DNA of 37,471 nucleotides from a virus. The notes below the pieces were generated by a model. The model was not told where the DNA came from, searched no databases, and was given only the letters and a program-made list of their open reading frames with translations. The stretch is from positions 1 to 37,471 of IMG/VR virus record IMGVR_UViG_3300037843_000024; one strand, 5' to 3'. Of the stretch, positions 29,806 to 37,471 are shown piece by piece. The translations under genes were made by a program, and so were the position numbers. Within the stretch, counting starts at the first letter, position 1. Each line of letters opens with the position of its first letter.

Positions 29806-32055
29806 TTACTTACCACCCAATGTCGATCCCAAACCGCCATAAACTTTTTGTTCGGCTGCTTTCTTTTCAGGGGAAGGCTGAGCTTCCAATTGATTTTGTT
29901 CGCCGGGCATTGGTTCACCCTGCACAGCTTCAACAACTTTACCGGCACCATATCTCATGGCACCAGCCACTACTTTTCCAGTAGGACTTGTAGCCGCACG
30001 ACCAAAACGTTCCCACATAGCCCATGTCTTAGGATGCAAAGCAATCCAGTCTAACAATACGCGGCCTTTAGCAATGCCGCCCATACCGCCGCCTTCACCA
30101 GCAACCATGCCCACCAATGTACCAAGACCAACGTGCGGGAAAGCACCACCAAGAGCGCCAACACCGCTCAAAACACCGGCACGGGTAAATTTCTGCAAAA
30201 TCGCAGTGGATTGGGCATCGTTCTTCAATGCCTCTAATCCATTCCTTGCGTCGGCCCAATCAAACAATTGATCCGCTGTCTGTGAATCAAATCTTTGCAG
30301 CGTATTGAAAAATCTATCAGGATTGATTGCACCGTTTGGTTCTGTGCTGTCACGTAAAACTGTTCCGAACACTTGCCTACCAAATGCATGAACACCATCA
30401 TCCCCTATGATTGTTCGCAAGTCACGAATGTTCTTCATGGCCCGGCCTGTAGTTGGCGAAGCTACGCCCTCACGGGTAAGTGTGAGAAATCCCTTCGCAG
30501 CATCATCGACCTTACCGGCCATCAAATCATCAATAACCTTATTATTCTCGAATACATCGTGCTTAGCCATGTAGGTTTGTCGCATCTGTCTGTAATCATT
30601 AACAAGTTGGTTATCACCAAACTGTCCGGCAAGTTGGCCTAATGTCTCGTCCATCGGAGATACTCTATCTCCAAAGCTACTAATCAATCCACGAAGGGTA
30701 CGAGAATTAATGTTTCCGTAATCAAATTCTTCTGATAACTTACGAATCTTCTGACGAAACCGTACAAGCTCTTGACCAGTAAATTCATGCGGAACAGGTG
30801 TAGTCGGCTGCTCTGGCATGTGTGTTACAGGGCGGCCTTGAGCATCGGTCAATGGTTGTCCATTAACACCAAGTGTAGGTTCCGGGTGTCTCGCCGCTCT
30901 CAATGCCGTTTCATAGGCTTTCTGATCATCTGCACTTACACCAGTAGAAAGCTCAGTAAGCAATTCCCTAGTCCTTGGATCGAGACCTTCGCCTATCTTT
31001 TTATCTAAAGACGCCTCAAGAGAGCTAACACCGGGACCGGGAACATGCAAAGCTTCTGCGGCTGCCTCGGCAAGTGGTGTATGCGTGCTAAGAATTGTAT
31101 GGCCTTGTGTACGGTCGGCAATATTTTGAAATCCTGCTTCGTACTCATCGTGCATTTGCTGCTCAGCACTTTTGAGAGTACCCTGAATACCAGTAGCAAC
31201 CTGTTCTTTTGTTGCCGCATTACCTGCTGCTTGTTTGAGTCTGCCATATCTCGTGGCAGTCCCGCCCATGTTCTCCCCAACCTCACTGGCAGCCTCAGTT
31301 GCCGTAGAAAGAGGGAGAGCAACCGCCCCGGTTTTCCATGCATCATTCCATGCTTGCTTGAAATCCCCGCCGCTCTTTAGAAATGTCTGTAAACCGGCCA
31401 CTGTACCGGCTTGCACTGAACTTACACCGGCACGCTCAAGAACTTTTGAAACAGCGGCCCCAATACGTGCAATGTTCATAGTACGAGGAGATTCTTGAAG
31501 AATCTTTGTAATCTTAGATACAGCCGACAATCTTTCGGCAAGGCCAAGCTTGGCAAATGCAGGTTCGGCGGCAAGGAATTCCATAAGGCTTTCCCCACCG
31601 TAACCAAAAACCTTAGCCATTGGTCCGCCCATTGGCTCTGTTTCGCGCTGCGTTCCAGACTCAATGGCGTTGGCTATGTTCTCTCTAGTACCTTGTGGTA
31701 TGGCTTCCGCTAGCGGCTGACCATAAACAGCGGGGTGCTTAAGCATACCCTCAGCAGTGCCAGTAACAGTTCTCATAGCAGAGGCACCAAAATTAGATAG
31801 TGCATTAGGAATAAAGTTTACGGCCTCTTTAGCCATACCACCTACTCCTAACAACCCATTCTTTTCTTCCGTTGTCTCGGGTATAATGTCGGCATTATGG
31901 GTAGTATCTTCCTCACCGCCGTCAACACCAGCACCCCCACCAAAAGCAACCGTTGGCGTAGCTATCACGCCTTGATTCGGTGCCATCGCCTGTGAAGGCA
32001 TACTACCAAATCGTGCCGTTGGTGTCGCACTTATGTTATTTTGACCATCAGCCAT
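29806..32055 (-). CDS. Virion internal / DNA-ejection protein (inferred)
   Basis: A 749-aa protein, Gly/Ala-rich at both ends, mostly helical in the middle, with a hydrophobic run near the C-terminus (about 650-675, GVGALGGAFPHVGLGTLVGMV) and low-complexity tail. Size, composition and location behind a lytic transglycosylase gene fit an internal virion protein that enters the cell with the DNA. No catalytic motif seen. Four bases separate it from the upstream gene. Confidence 0.55.
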   Translation of the reverse strand: MADGQNNISATPTARFGSMPSQAMAPNQGVIATPTVAFGGGAGVDGGEEDTTHNADIIPETTEEKNGLLGVGGMAKEAVNFIPNALSNFGASAMRTVTGTAEGMLKHPAVYGQPLAEAIPQGTRENIANAIESGTQRETEPMGGPMAKVFGYGGESLMEFLAAEPAFAKLGLAERLSAVSKITKILQESPRTMNIARIGAAVSKVLERAGVSSVQAGTVAGLQTFLKSGGDFKQAWNDAWKTGAVALPLSTATEAASEVGENMGGTATRYGRLKQAAGNAATKEQVATGIQGTLKSAEQQMHDEYEAGFQNIADRTQGHTILSTHTPLAEAAAEALHVPGPGVSSLEASLDKKIGEGLDPRTRELLTELSTGVSADDQKAYETALRAARHPEPTLGVNGQPLTDAQGRPVTHMPEQPTTPVPHEFTGQELVRFRQKIRKLSEEFDYGNINSRTLRGLISSFGDRVSPMDETLGQLAGQFGDNQLVNDYRQMRQTYMAKHDVFENNKVIDDLMAGKVDDAAKGFLTLTREGVASPTTGRAMKNIRDLRTIIGDDGVHAFGRQVFGTVLRDSTEPNGAINPDRFFNTLQRFDSQTADQLFDWADARNGLEALKNDAQSTAILQKFTRAGVLSGVGALGGAFPHVGLGTLVGMVAGEGGGMGGIAKGRVLLDWIALHPKTWAMWERFGRAATSPTGKVVAGAMRYGAGKVVEAVQGEPMPGEQNQLEAQPSPEKKAAEQKVYGGLGSTLGGK

Positions 32056-32058
32056 TAT

Positions 32059-34986
32059 TTACCTACTAATAGGGGTATAAGTTCCATTTTGCAACGTTCC
32101 GGTAAATTTAGCAACTGGCTTGCGAGAAATTTCATCGTACACCGTACCATCCGGCGCAAGCCACCCACTAGCCCCATTACTGAAATTCATGTGAACCGCA
32201 TTTGGAGCCGGAGGTTGAGTAAACTGCGAAACTGTTATTCCCGGATTTCCTTTATACGTTGAAGCGCCGACGAACGACCCACCAACATCCATGTCTGCGA
32301 GTTTACCGGCAACTTCTGGGAATACCAACAAAGTCCGTGCCGCTCTTTGGCTAATCAGACCGGGTATATTACTACCGGTCAACCTTCTCCATCCCTCATT
32401 AACCTCACCCATTCTATCAGCAGCCGTCAGAGCAAATCGCTTCAGATTCTCTTGAAGCTGAGACAAAGAGAAGTGCATATCCATTAAATCATCACCGGAT
32501 TTTCTATCCTGATCCGTAAGGGCATGACTGTTAATCAAGAAGGTCATAAACTCTTTCTTAACCGGCTCTATAGCTGCCATAGTTTCGGTTACAGCAGGGT
32601 TGCCTACCTCTTCTTTCATCTTGTTCAATGGTTTATTGATGAATTGAAGATTAGTATTTCTAAGCGCGTTAACCTGAGTGAACGCATCGCCAATGTGATC
32701 CAACAAGGTATTAAACGAACGAATCTGTTGATAATCAGGACTGTTCGCACTAACAAGGTCTTTCCTTTTCGTCACGATATTGTTGAAATCAAGCTCACTA
32801 AAATTCGGGTTGATGTATCTTGTTCCGTATTGAATAGCTTCATCACGACGCATCGCATTAGGATCGCCCTTTGCCCACTTCCTATTGGCAAAGTCCGCAT
32901 CCCCTACTTGATAATTCATAACTCTATATAAAGCATCAAAGTTCTCAGGTACGGTTACCCCCATTGACTGCAACTTTGCCGCAAGTTGGTCAGGAGGAAG
33001 ATTAGCCATGTCAGGAGTAAACTTGAAGTCAGCCGGGCCACGAAGCATGGTTTCCATGTTTTCAGAAGATTGCTCGTCACTGATTTGCTTGTTCTCACCT
33101 TTTTCTTGAGCAGCCGCAATTTCTACATCTGCCTTACGGCGAGCCTCGTTCTGAGCCTCAGCCTCATCGGCACTTTGCAAAGCATCGCTACCCCCTAACA
33201 ATTTTAGGATTCTTTGAGCAGCAGCAGGATTCTTTGCCGCTAACTCTCCATAGGCTCGTTGATAACTCACAACACCATTGTTTGCATTGGCAGTAGCATT
33301 GAGTAGATTTGTGAGCTTCTGCCAAGCATCTGCCATCATTGGGTCTGTCTTAATTGCATCCAACAACTTAGGAACTGGGTATTGTTCTGCGTTTGCAGGA
33401 GCATTGAGATCAACACCAATCATATTAGCATATTCTTTAACCGCACCACGTCCCTTGGGTCCAAGATGCTTCAAAATATCTTGAATGCTGGCATTTGGAT
33501 CAACCTTGTTCTCACCGGACTGATACGCAGCATAAGCCTTTATAGGGTCACCATCATATCTATCTAGTAACTCTCTAAACTTCTGCATCGTAGCGCCCAA
33601 ATTTTGATCTACATTAAATGGGTCAGTTATATGATACTTGGCTATAGTAGCGGGCATAAGCTGTCCTAATCCTAACGCTTGCCCACTAGGAGTGTTTTCT
33701 CCTTGTGCTCGTGGATTGCCATTTGACTCTTTCATAATCAAACCACGAGCAACAGCATTGGGTACACCATATTGCTTGGCATACTTATCAACTTTGTCCT
33801 GAATACCCAAACTAACACCAGCATTGGGAATAGTTGGGGTCGCAGTTGGAGCCTTTGCCCCACCACCACCACCACCACCACCACTGTTAACCAAATCGTA
33901 ATAATGGTTTACATCATTTTGACCAAGATCGATAGCCGCGAGTTGCGCCTTACAATTGAGATAGAAACTAATCGTTGTGGCAACATCCTCTGGCGGTTGA
34001 CCATTTTTTCCGGCTGCCATAAGAGCTTTTGCCCACGGTAAACCATAATCACTAGCCTTCTTAATTTCATCGGGTGTGAATAAAGTAGACTTATAGTTTG
34101 GATCAACCACAAGATACTCCATCTGTGAAATTTTCACACCATTGCGCTCAACTTGTTTGCCGGTAGTCGGATCAATAAGAGGAACCACTTTATATGGAAT
34201 AGCTGTATCCTTAGTCACGTGATATTTTGCCATATCCTGCTCAGTGACCACTCCCTTGACAATCTGCGGAGCGTTATCCTGTATATTTTTAATAGCATCG
34301 GTAAACTGCCCAACATAGGTTTCGTTCTGCTCTACACCCATTCTTCCGGCTTGTAAAGCATTGTTATACAATCTCAAGTTGGTTTCGAGTACTTGATAGT
34401 GACGCGCATAATTGGCCTCACCCTCAGCCTTGGCAGTTTTATCCTTCTCTGCAACTTGTTGCTCCCCTTGCTGGAAAGCCTTCTCACCGCCCACAAATGC
34501 CGATCCGGGGCCACGCTGAGCCATGCCTGTAAGAGAACCACTCACCGCCTCAAGAGCGATAGCAAGGGCAATATCACCCCGTTTCATAGGAACTGGCTCT
34601 TTAGTCATATCGCCTGTGTTGGGGTCTATGGTATAATTATATCGGGGACCACCAGCAAGCGTCTCGGCTATCGAGCGAAGAACACCGGCCCTTTGAATAG
34701 AAGGATGCTGTGTCGCCGCGCCCTGTAGGGCCGGTGGCACGCCCGTGGGTGCTGTACCGGGCTGTTTAGCCGTACTTGTAGCACCAGCGCCCTGTGGAGC
34801 AACTGGGGTGGCAACGTTGGCCGGTCCCTGCACCGAAGACTGGGCAGATAGCGGTTGCTGTGGAGAAACAACCGTAGCCTGATTGGGTTGCTGTACAGAA
34901 GAGGTTGTGTTGTCCACCGGAGGATTCTGTTGCTGAACATCTTGCGAGTTGCTTGCGTCAGCACTATTTGGAATCATGTTTGACAT
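32059..34986 (-). CDS. Virion lytic transglycosylase / ejection protein
   Basis: A 975-aa protein. An SLT-type lytic transglycosylase domain spans about 400-505: LIMKESNGNPRAQG carries catalytic Glu420, followed by GLGQLMPATIAKY and AYAAYQSGENKV. A polyglycine run (about 369-376) precedes it. The first 120 residues are Gln/Pro/Ser-rich and disordered. In phages such proteins clear a path through the murein during DNA entry. Neighbours are both candidate ejection proteins. Confidence 0.85.
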   Translation of the reverse strand: MSNMIPNSADASNSQDVQQQNPPVDNTTSSVQQPNQATVVSPQQPLSAQSSVQGPANVATPVAPQGAGATSTAKQPGTAPTGVPPALQGAATQHPSIQRAGVLRSIAETLAGGPRYNYTIDPNTGDMTKEPVPMKRGDIALAIALEAVSGSLTGMAQRGPGSAFVGGEKAFQQGEQQVAEKDKTAKAEGEANYARHYQVLETNLRLYNNALQAGRMGVEQNETYVGQFTDAIKNIQDNAPQIVKGVVTEQDMAKYHVTKDTAIPYKVVPLIDPTTGKQVERNGVKISQMEYLVVDPNYKSTLFTPDEIKKASDYGLPWAKALMAAGKNGQPPEDVATTISFYLNCKAQLAAIDLGQNDVNHYYDLVNSGGGGGGGGAKAPTATPTIPNAGVSLGIQDKVDKYAKQYGVPNAVARGLIMKESNGNPRAQGENTPSGQALGLGQLMPATIAKYHITDPFNVDQNLGATMQKFRELLDRYDGDPIKAYAAYQSGENKVDPNASIQDILKHLGPKGRGAVKEYANMIGVDLNAPANAEQYPVPKLLDAIKTDPMMADAWQKLTNLLNATANANNGVVSYQRAYGELAAKNPAAAQRILKLLGGSDALQSADEAEAQNEARRKADVEIAAAQEKGENKQISDEQSSENMETMLRGPADFKFTPDMANLPPDQLAAKLQSMGVTVPENFDALYRVMNYQVGDADFANRKWAKGDPNAMRRDEAIQYGTRYINPNFSELDFNNIVTKRKDLVSANSPDYQQIRSFNTLLDHIGDAFTQVNALRNTNLQFINKPLNKMKEEVGNPAVTETMAAIEPVKKEFMTFLINSHALTDQDRKSGDDLMDMHFSLSQLQENLKRFALTAADRMGEVNEGWRRLTGSNIPGLISQRAARTLLVFPEVAGKLADMDVGGSFVGASTYKGNPGITVSQFTQPPAPNAVHMNFSNGASGWLAPDGTVYDEISRKPVAKFTGTLQNGTYTPISR

Positions 34987-35004
34987 TTTTATCCTTGATT
35001 ACCG

Positions 35005-35820
35005 TTATTCTGAGTCAGAAGTATCATCGGGGCTGTAGTTTCCAGAGCCAATTGGGGTTATATCACCACCACTGGGAGAACTAGCACCGCCCCCCGTTCT
35101 TCCGGGCATCTTAAGCATCCCACCCGTAGCCGCACCAGCAACACTACCAAGTGCCCCAATCGCAGCGTTAACCCAAGAATTCTGATTTTGTGCTACTTCA
35201 TTGGCCGTCTTGGCAGCCTCACCAAACGCACTTGTTCCTGCATTTGCCGCACTAGTGGCGGGGTTAAAGACTTCGGTGGAACCTTCTTCCCCTTTAATAG
35301 CCTCGTTATACTCCTGCCGACCAACATCATATCCCTGTGCCTGAACCTTGTTCAACTCTGCTGCTGTGTTCTGCGCTATATCGGCAGCAGCGTTAGCCCC
35401 CTCAACCGTAGTTGCGCCAGCCGTCAAACCGGTGTTTCCACCACCCTGCGCCGCATTGGCGTTTCCAATCGCAGACTTAGCGTTAGCAGCCGCTTGAGCG
35501 CCTGTCGTAATAACTCCGGCCTGACGGGCGGCCAACTCGCCAGCAGAGTACCCCATTTGGTTTGGACCCTTAGAAATCGTTGGCAAAAACGTGGACTGCA
35601 ATGCGCTGAACACACCAGAAGCCTTACCAAAAATACTTCCAGCTTGGGCGGCAACCTGCGTAGCGAATCCGGTCTGTTGGCCAAGAATTTGATTTTGAGC
35701 AGCAGTAGCCCCGCAAACGTGATCGATTGGTCCATTATAAATATACGAATCTTCATATACTTTAATGTATTGTCCAAGTTCTTCGGACCATTGCAACACC
35801 AATTTTCTGTATATCTTCAT
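35005..35820 (-). CDS. Small virion protein of the ejection module
   Basis: A 271-aa protein. The N-terminus MKIYRKLVLQWSEELGQYIK with EDSYIYNGPIDHVCG resembles proteins placed next to ejection proteins in other tailed phages. The remainder is Ala/Gly/Asn-rich low-complexity (AAANAKSAIGNANAAQG) with a Gly-rich hydrophobic segment and acidic end. It is likely a structural or internal virion protein. No enzyme motif. Confidence 0.55.
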   Translation of the reverse strand: MKIYRKLVLQWSEELGQYIKVYEDSYIYNGPIDHVCGATAAQNQILGQQTGFATQVAAQAGSIFGKASGVFSALQSTFLPTISKGPNQMGYSAGELAARQAGVITTGAQAAANAKSAIGNANAAQGGGNTGLTAGATTVEGANAAADIAQNTAAELNKVQAQGYDVGRQEYNEAIKGEEGSTEVFNPATSAANAGTSAFGEAAKTANEVAQNQNSWVNAAIGALGSVAGAATGGMLKMPGRTGGGASSPSGGDITPIGSGNYSPDDTSDSE

Positions 35821-35821
35821 A

Positions 35822-36205
35822 TTAAATCAGCTTCCTTAGCTCGTTTCCACTTTCCACAAAACCAAACGTTTTAACGCAAAAATTCTTAAGGGATTCGTTT
35901 TTAGTGTTGAAAATGATTTCCGTAAATCCACTCTCCTTGGCTTTGTTGACTAGCCCCGAAAAACCACCAAGCATTGCATGAAAGTTTCGCCGCCGATCAC
36001 CATTATCAACAAACTGAATGTCGATTCTGAGTGCCTTGGAAACTCTAGCGAAAAGAATAGGACCGGCCTCATCGCTATACACGGTACACTGTGTTTCCGG
36101 TGCCACAAAGAATTCAGGGCCGGTTTCTTTGTGGTACGCATCTCTTGCAAGACTGATAGTAAGAAGTGCCTCATCCCCGGCCTCAATTGTTCGTTCAGTA
36201 ATCAT
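35822..36205 (-). CDS. GNAT-like acetyltransferase fold protein
   Basis: A 127-aa protein. The C-terminal half (GFTEIIFNTKNESLKNFCVK, TFGFVESGNELRKLI) resembles the last strands of GNAT N-acetyltransferases, where a residue pattern NxSLxxFxxKxGF is common. The acetyl-CoA loop is not clear. Phage GNAT-like proteins are often found in structural regions. Whether it is active is open. Confidence 0.5.
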   Translation of the reverse strand: MITERTIEAGDEALLTISLARDAYHKETGPEFFVAPETQCTVYSDEAGPILFARVSKALRIDIQFVDNGDRRRNFHAMLGGFSGLVNKAKESGFTEIIFNTKNESLKNFCVKTFGFVESGNELRKLI

Positions 36206-36223
36206 TAGCTGGCCTCATTATGT

Positions 36224-36296
36224 TTATGATATACCATATAACGCGGCAGTGGTACCAATTGTAAAGTTACCACCGCTGTTTAGGAACAACTTAAAA
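36224..36296 (-). pseudogene. Orphan tail-protein C-terminal remnant
   Basis: In the gap after the tail-fibre-like gene, the +1 frame reads SFKLFLNSGGNFTIGTTAAL and YGIS, then stop at 36224. It resembles the end of the upstream gene (NNFAIGTSVTVFGR). No start codon or ribosome site precedes it. It looks like a leftover tail-protein end after module exchange. Confidence 0.5.
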
Positions 36297-37471
36297 CTAT
36301 CTACCAAAAACTGTAACACTTGTTCCTATAGCAAAGTTATTTGACGCATTATTAGAAAATGTTATAGAATTTATCGCTGCCGTAGAATTCCAATATCCAC
36401 TCATATCAGATGCCATAAACGAATTAGCATTACTTTGGCTACCAAAACCAAGAGATGTAACTCCTTTTGGAAGTGTTGTTCCAGCATAATTTGGAACGGT
36501 AACAGTAGCTACATCTATAGGCACTGGTCCTCCTACGGAACCTAAATTATCTATAACTGAAAGACCAGTTTGACCAGATGAGTTTAGGTTAAAAGAGGAA
36601 CCCACCAATGCCTTAGTTCCTTGAAACCCATAATTTGACCCTGTGTCTCCATTAAATTGCAGTTTTAAATTAGACAGCGATGCACCGCTTACCATAAGAC
36701 CACTAAATTGTATTTCAATAATATGAGCAGTATTTGGTATCGATGAAATTGTTATTGTAGATGCTGGCGAAGACAATGTAGACGACAATACAAATCCACC
36801 ACCACCACCACTAACTGCGCTGATAACACCAGCAGAAATGGTAATACTAGTATTATCCGGTTTAACCGATCCGAAACCACTAGAAGTAGCCACAGGAAGG
36901 TCAGCCGCAACAAGCGCACGAAACGTAGGAACTGCCGCAGAACCAGAGGCCGGACCAGCAAGCACTGTGTTTGCGGTTTCTGCCGGAAACACAGGAACGG
37001 GAGTTTGGTAAGATGGCATAGCAAGTGGACCGTTGGATGTTAAAACATAACCATTAGTTCCAGCCGCTAATCCTTCTAGTTGTCCAGCAGAACCAACTGC
37101 TATCACACTTCCTTCTGACAATCCAGAGGCCGCTGCCGCTTTTAGACACACAATGCTAGCATAGACAGCATTAGTAGTTGTAGTAGACACATAAGTTATT
37201 GTGTCAGATATACTACCTATGGACACTTTGGTTCCATACCAACTTGCATATGCTAAAACTGGTGCTCCGGCAATAGAATTGTTGGTAACAATGTTAGTAT
37301 AACCATTGGTCTCTGAAAAAGTAGCACTACCTGAACCAACCTCCGCAAACCTAGTGGCAGCACTAACATGCACCAAATCGTTTACTGCCGTTGTAGTAAC
37401 AGCACCGGTAGATAACGACACTGTTCCACCGCCACTTGCATTCTGTGCGGAACTGGAAACATCTACTGAAC
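36297..37471 (-). CDS. Tail-fibre-like protein (5' partial)
   Basis: The frame stays open through the right window edge, so at least 390 residues are present and the N-terminus is missing; GTG 37421 is not a real start. It is Ser/Thr/Ala/Gly-rich with strand-like periodicity and contains NTVLAGPASGSAAVPTFRAL, followed by VAADLP, a motif typical of phage tail fibres and tail collar-associated proteins. Later sections (PNTAHIIEIQFSGLMVSGAS) look like beta-sandwich modules. A receptor-contact role is inferred. Confidence 0.65.
   Translation of the reverse strand, partial: SVDVSSSAQNASGGGTVSLSTGAVTTTAVNDLVHVSAATRFAEVGSGSATFSETNGYTNIVTNNSIAGAPVLAYASWYGTKVSIGSISDTITYVSTTTTNAVYASIVCLKAAAASGLSEGSVIAVGSAGQLEGLAAGTNGYVLTSNGPLAMPSYQTPVPVFPAETANTVLAGPASGSAAVPTFRALVAADLPVATSSGFGSVKPDNTSITISAGVISAVSGGGGGFVLSSTLSSPASTITISSIPNTAHIIEIQFSGLMVSGASLSNLKLQFNGDTGSNYGFQGTKALVGSSFNLNSSGQTGLSVIDNLGSVGGPVPIDVATVTVPNYAGTTLPKGVTSLGFGSQSNANSFMASDMSGYWNSTAAINSITFSNNASNNFAIGTSVTVFGR

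Noticed and set aside
33860-33890. CCA-repeat tract as a mobile or regulatory repeat
   Set aside because: On the coding strand it is a polyglycine linker within the virion transglycosylase gene and keeps frame.

Overview
The window is a stretch of a double-stranded DNA tailed phage, or a prophage of one. Evidence: a leftward virion block (tail-fibre-like protein, internal virion or DNA-ejection proteins, a virion lytic transglycosylase), a rightward block of replication, recombination and nucleic-acid repair enzymes, several free-standing HNH and GIY-YIG endonucleases, and dozens of tiny overlapping genes. Strong Shine-Dalgarno sites and sigma70-like promoters point to a bacterial host. A tyrosine recombinase at the left end is compatible with a temperate life style but does not prove it. 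The host cannot be named from the sequence.

Rightward arm (1 to about 23.7 kb). It begins inside a gene made of near-identical 57-bp repeats. Next come the recombinase and a run of small accessory genes (a radical SAM enzyme, small membrane proteins, a lipoprotein). A sigma70-like promoter at 3.77 kb precedes a phosphoribosyltransferase-like gene and a PD-(D/E)XK nuclease. A second promoter at 6.68 kb drives a Cys-rich protein that may bind DNA. A noncoding stretch with two terminator hairpins separates this from an Rnl1-type RNA ligase, a nucleoside deoxyribosyltransferase-like protein, a HAD phosphatase, an HNH gene, a broken HNH gene, an SF2 helicase, a second RNA ligase of a different (Rnl5/DraRnl-like) architecture, and an HhH DNA glycosylase. 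A third promoter at 16.65 kb lies almost on top of the start codon of a T7-gp4-like primase-helicase. That gene is followed by a kinase-like protein, endonuclease VII, RecA and small unknown genes.

The two arms converge on a hairpin at 23.77 kb that has a T-run in both directions.

Leftward arm (37.5 down to about 24 kb, read on the minus strand): a tail-fibre-like protein open at the window edge, an orphan copy of a tail-protein C-terminus, a GNAT-like protein, three virion/ejection proteins, a GIY-YIG endonuclease, a lysis region (hydrolase-like fragment, holin candidate, TM/coiled-coil protein), then a promoter of the same type as in the early arm. Behind it lie an HNH gene with a probable 5' frameshift, a metallophosphoesterase, a dATP/dGTP diphosphohydrolase-like protein, a coiled-coil membrane protein, and two small tail-like genes, one of them frameshifted.

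The genes suggest a phage that encodes its own priming, unwinding and recombination (primase-helicase, RecA, nuclease, EndoVII), damage repair (glycosylase, two RNA ligases) and nucleotide metabolism. No DNA polymerase, terminase, portal or capsid gene is in the window. No single locus can be declared a new system from sequence alone. The best candidates are the two-ligase RNA-repair set, the shared promoter class with near-leaderless starts, and the pattern of indels in endonuclease and tail genes.
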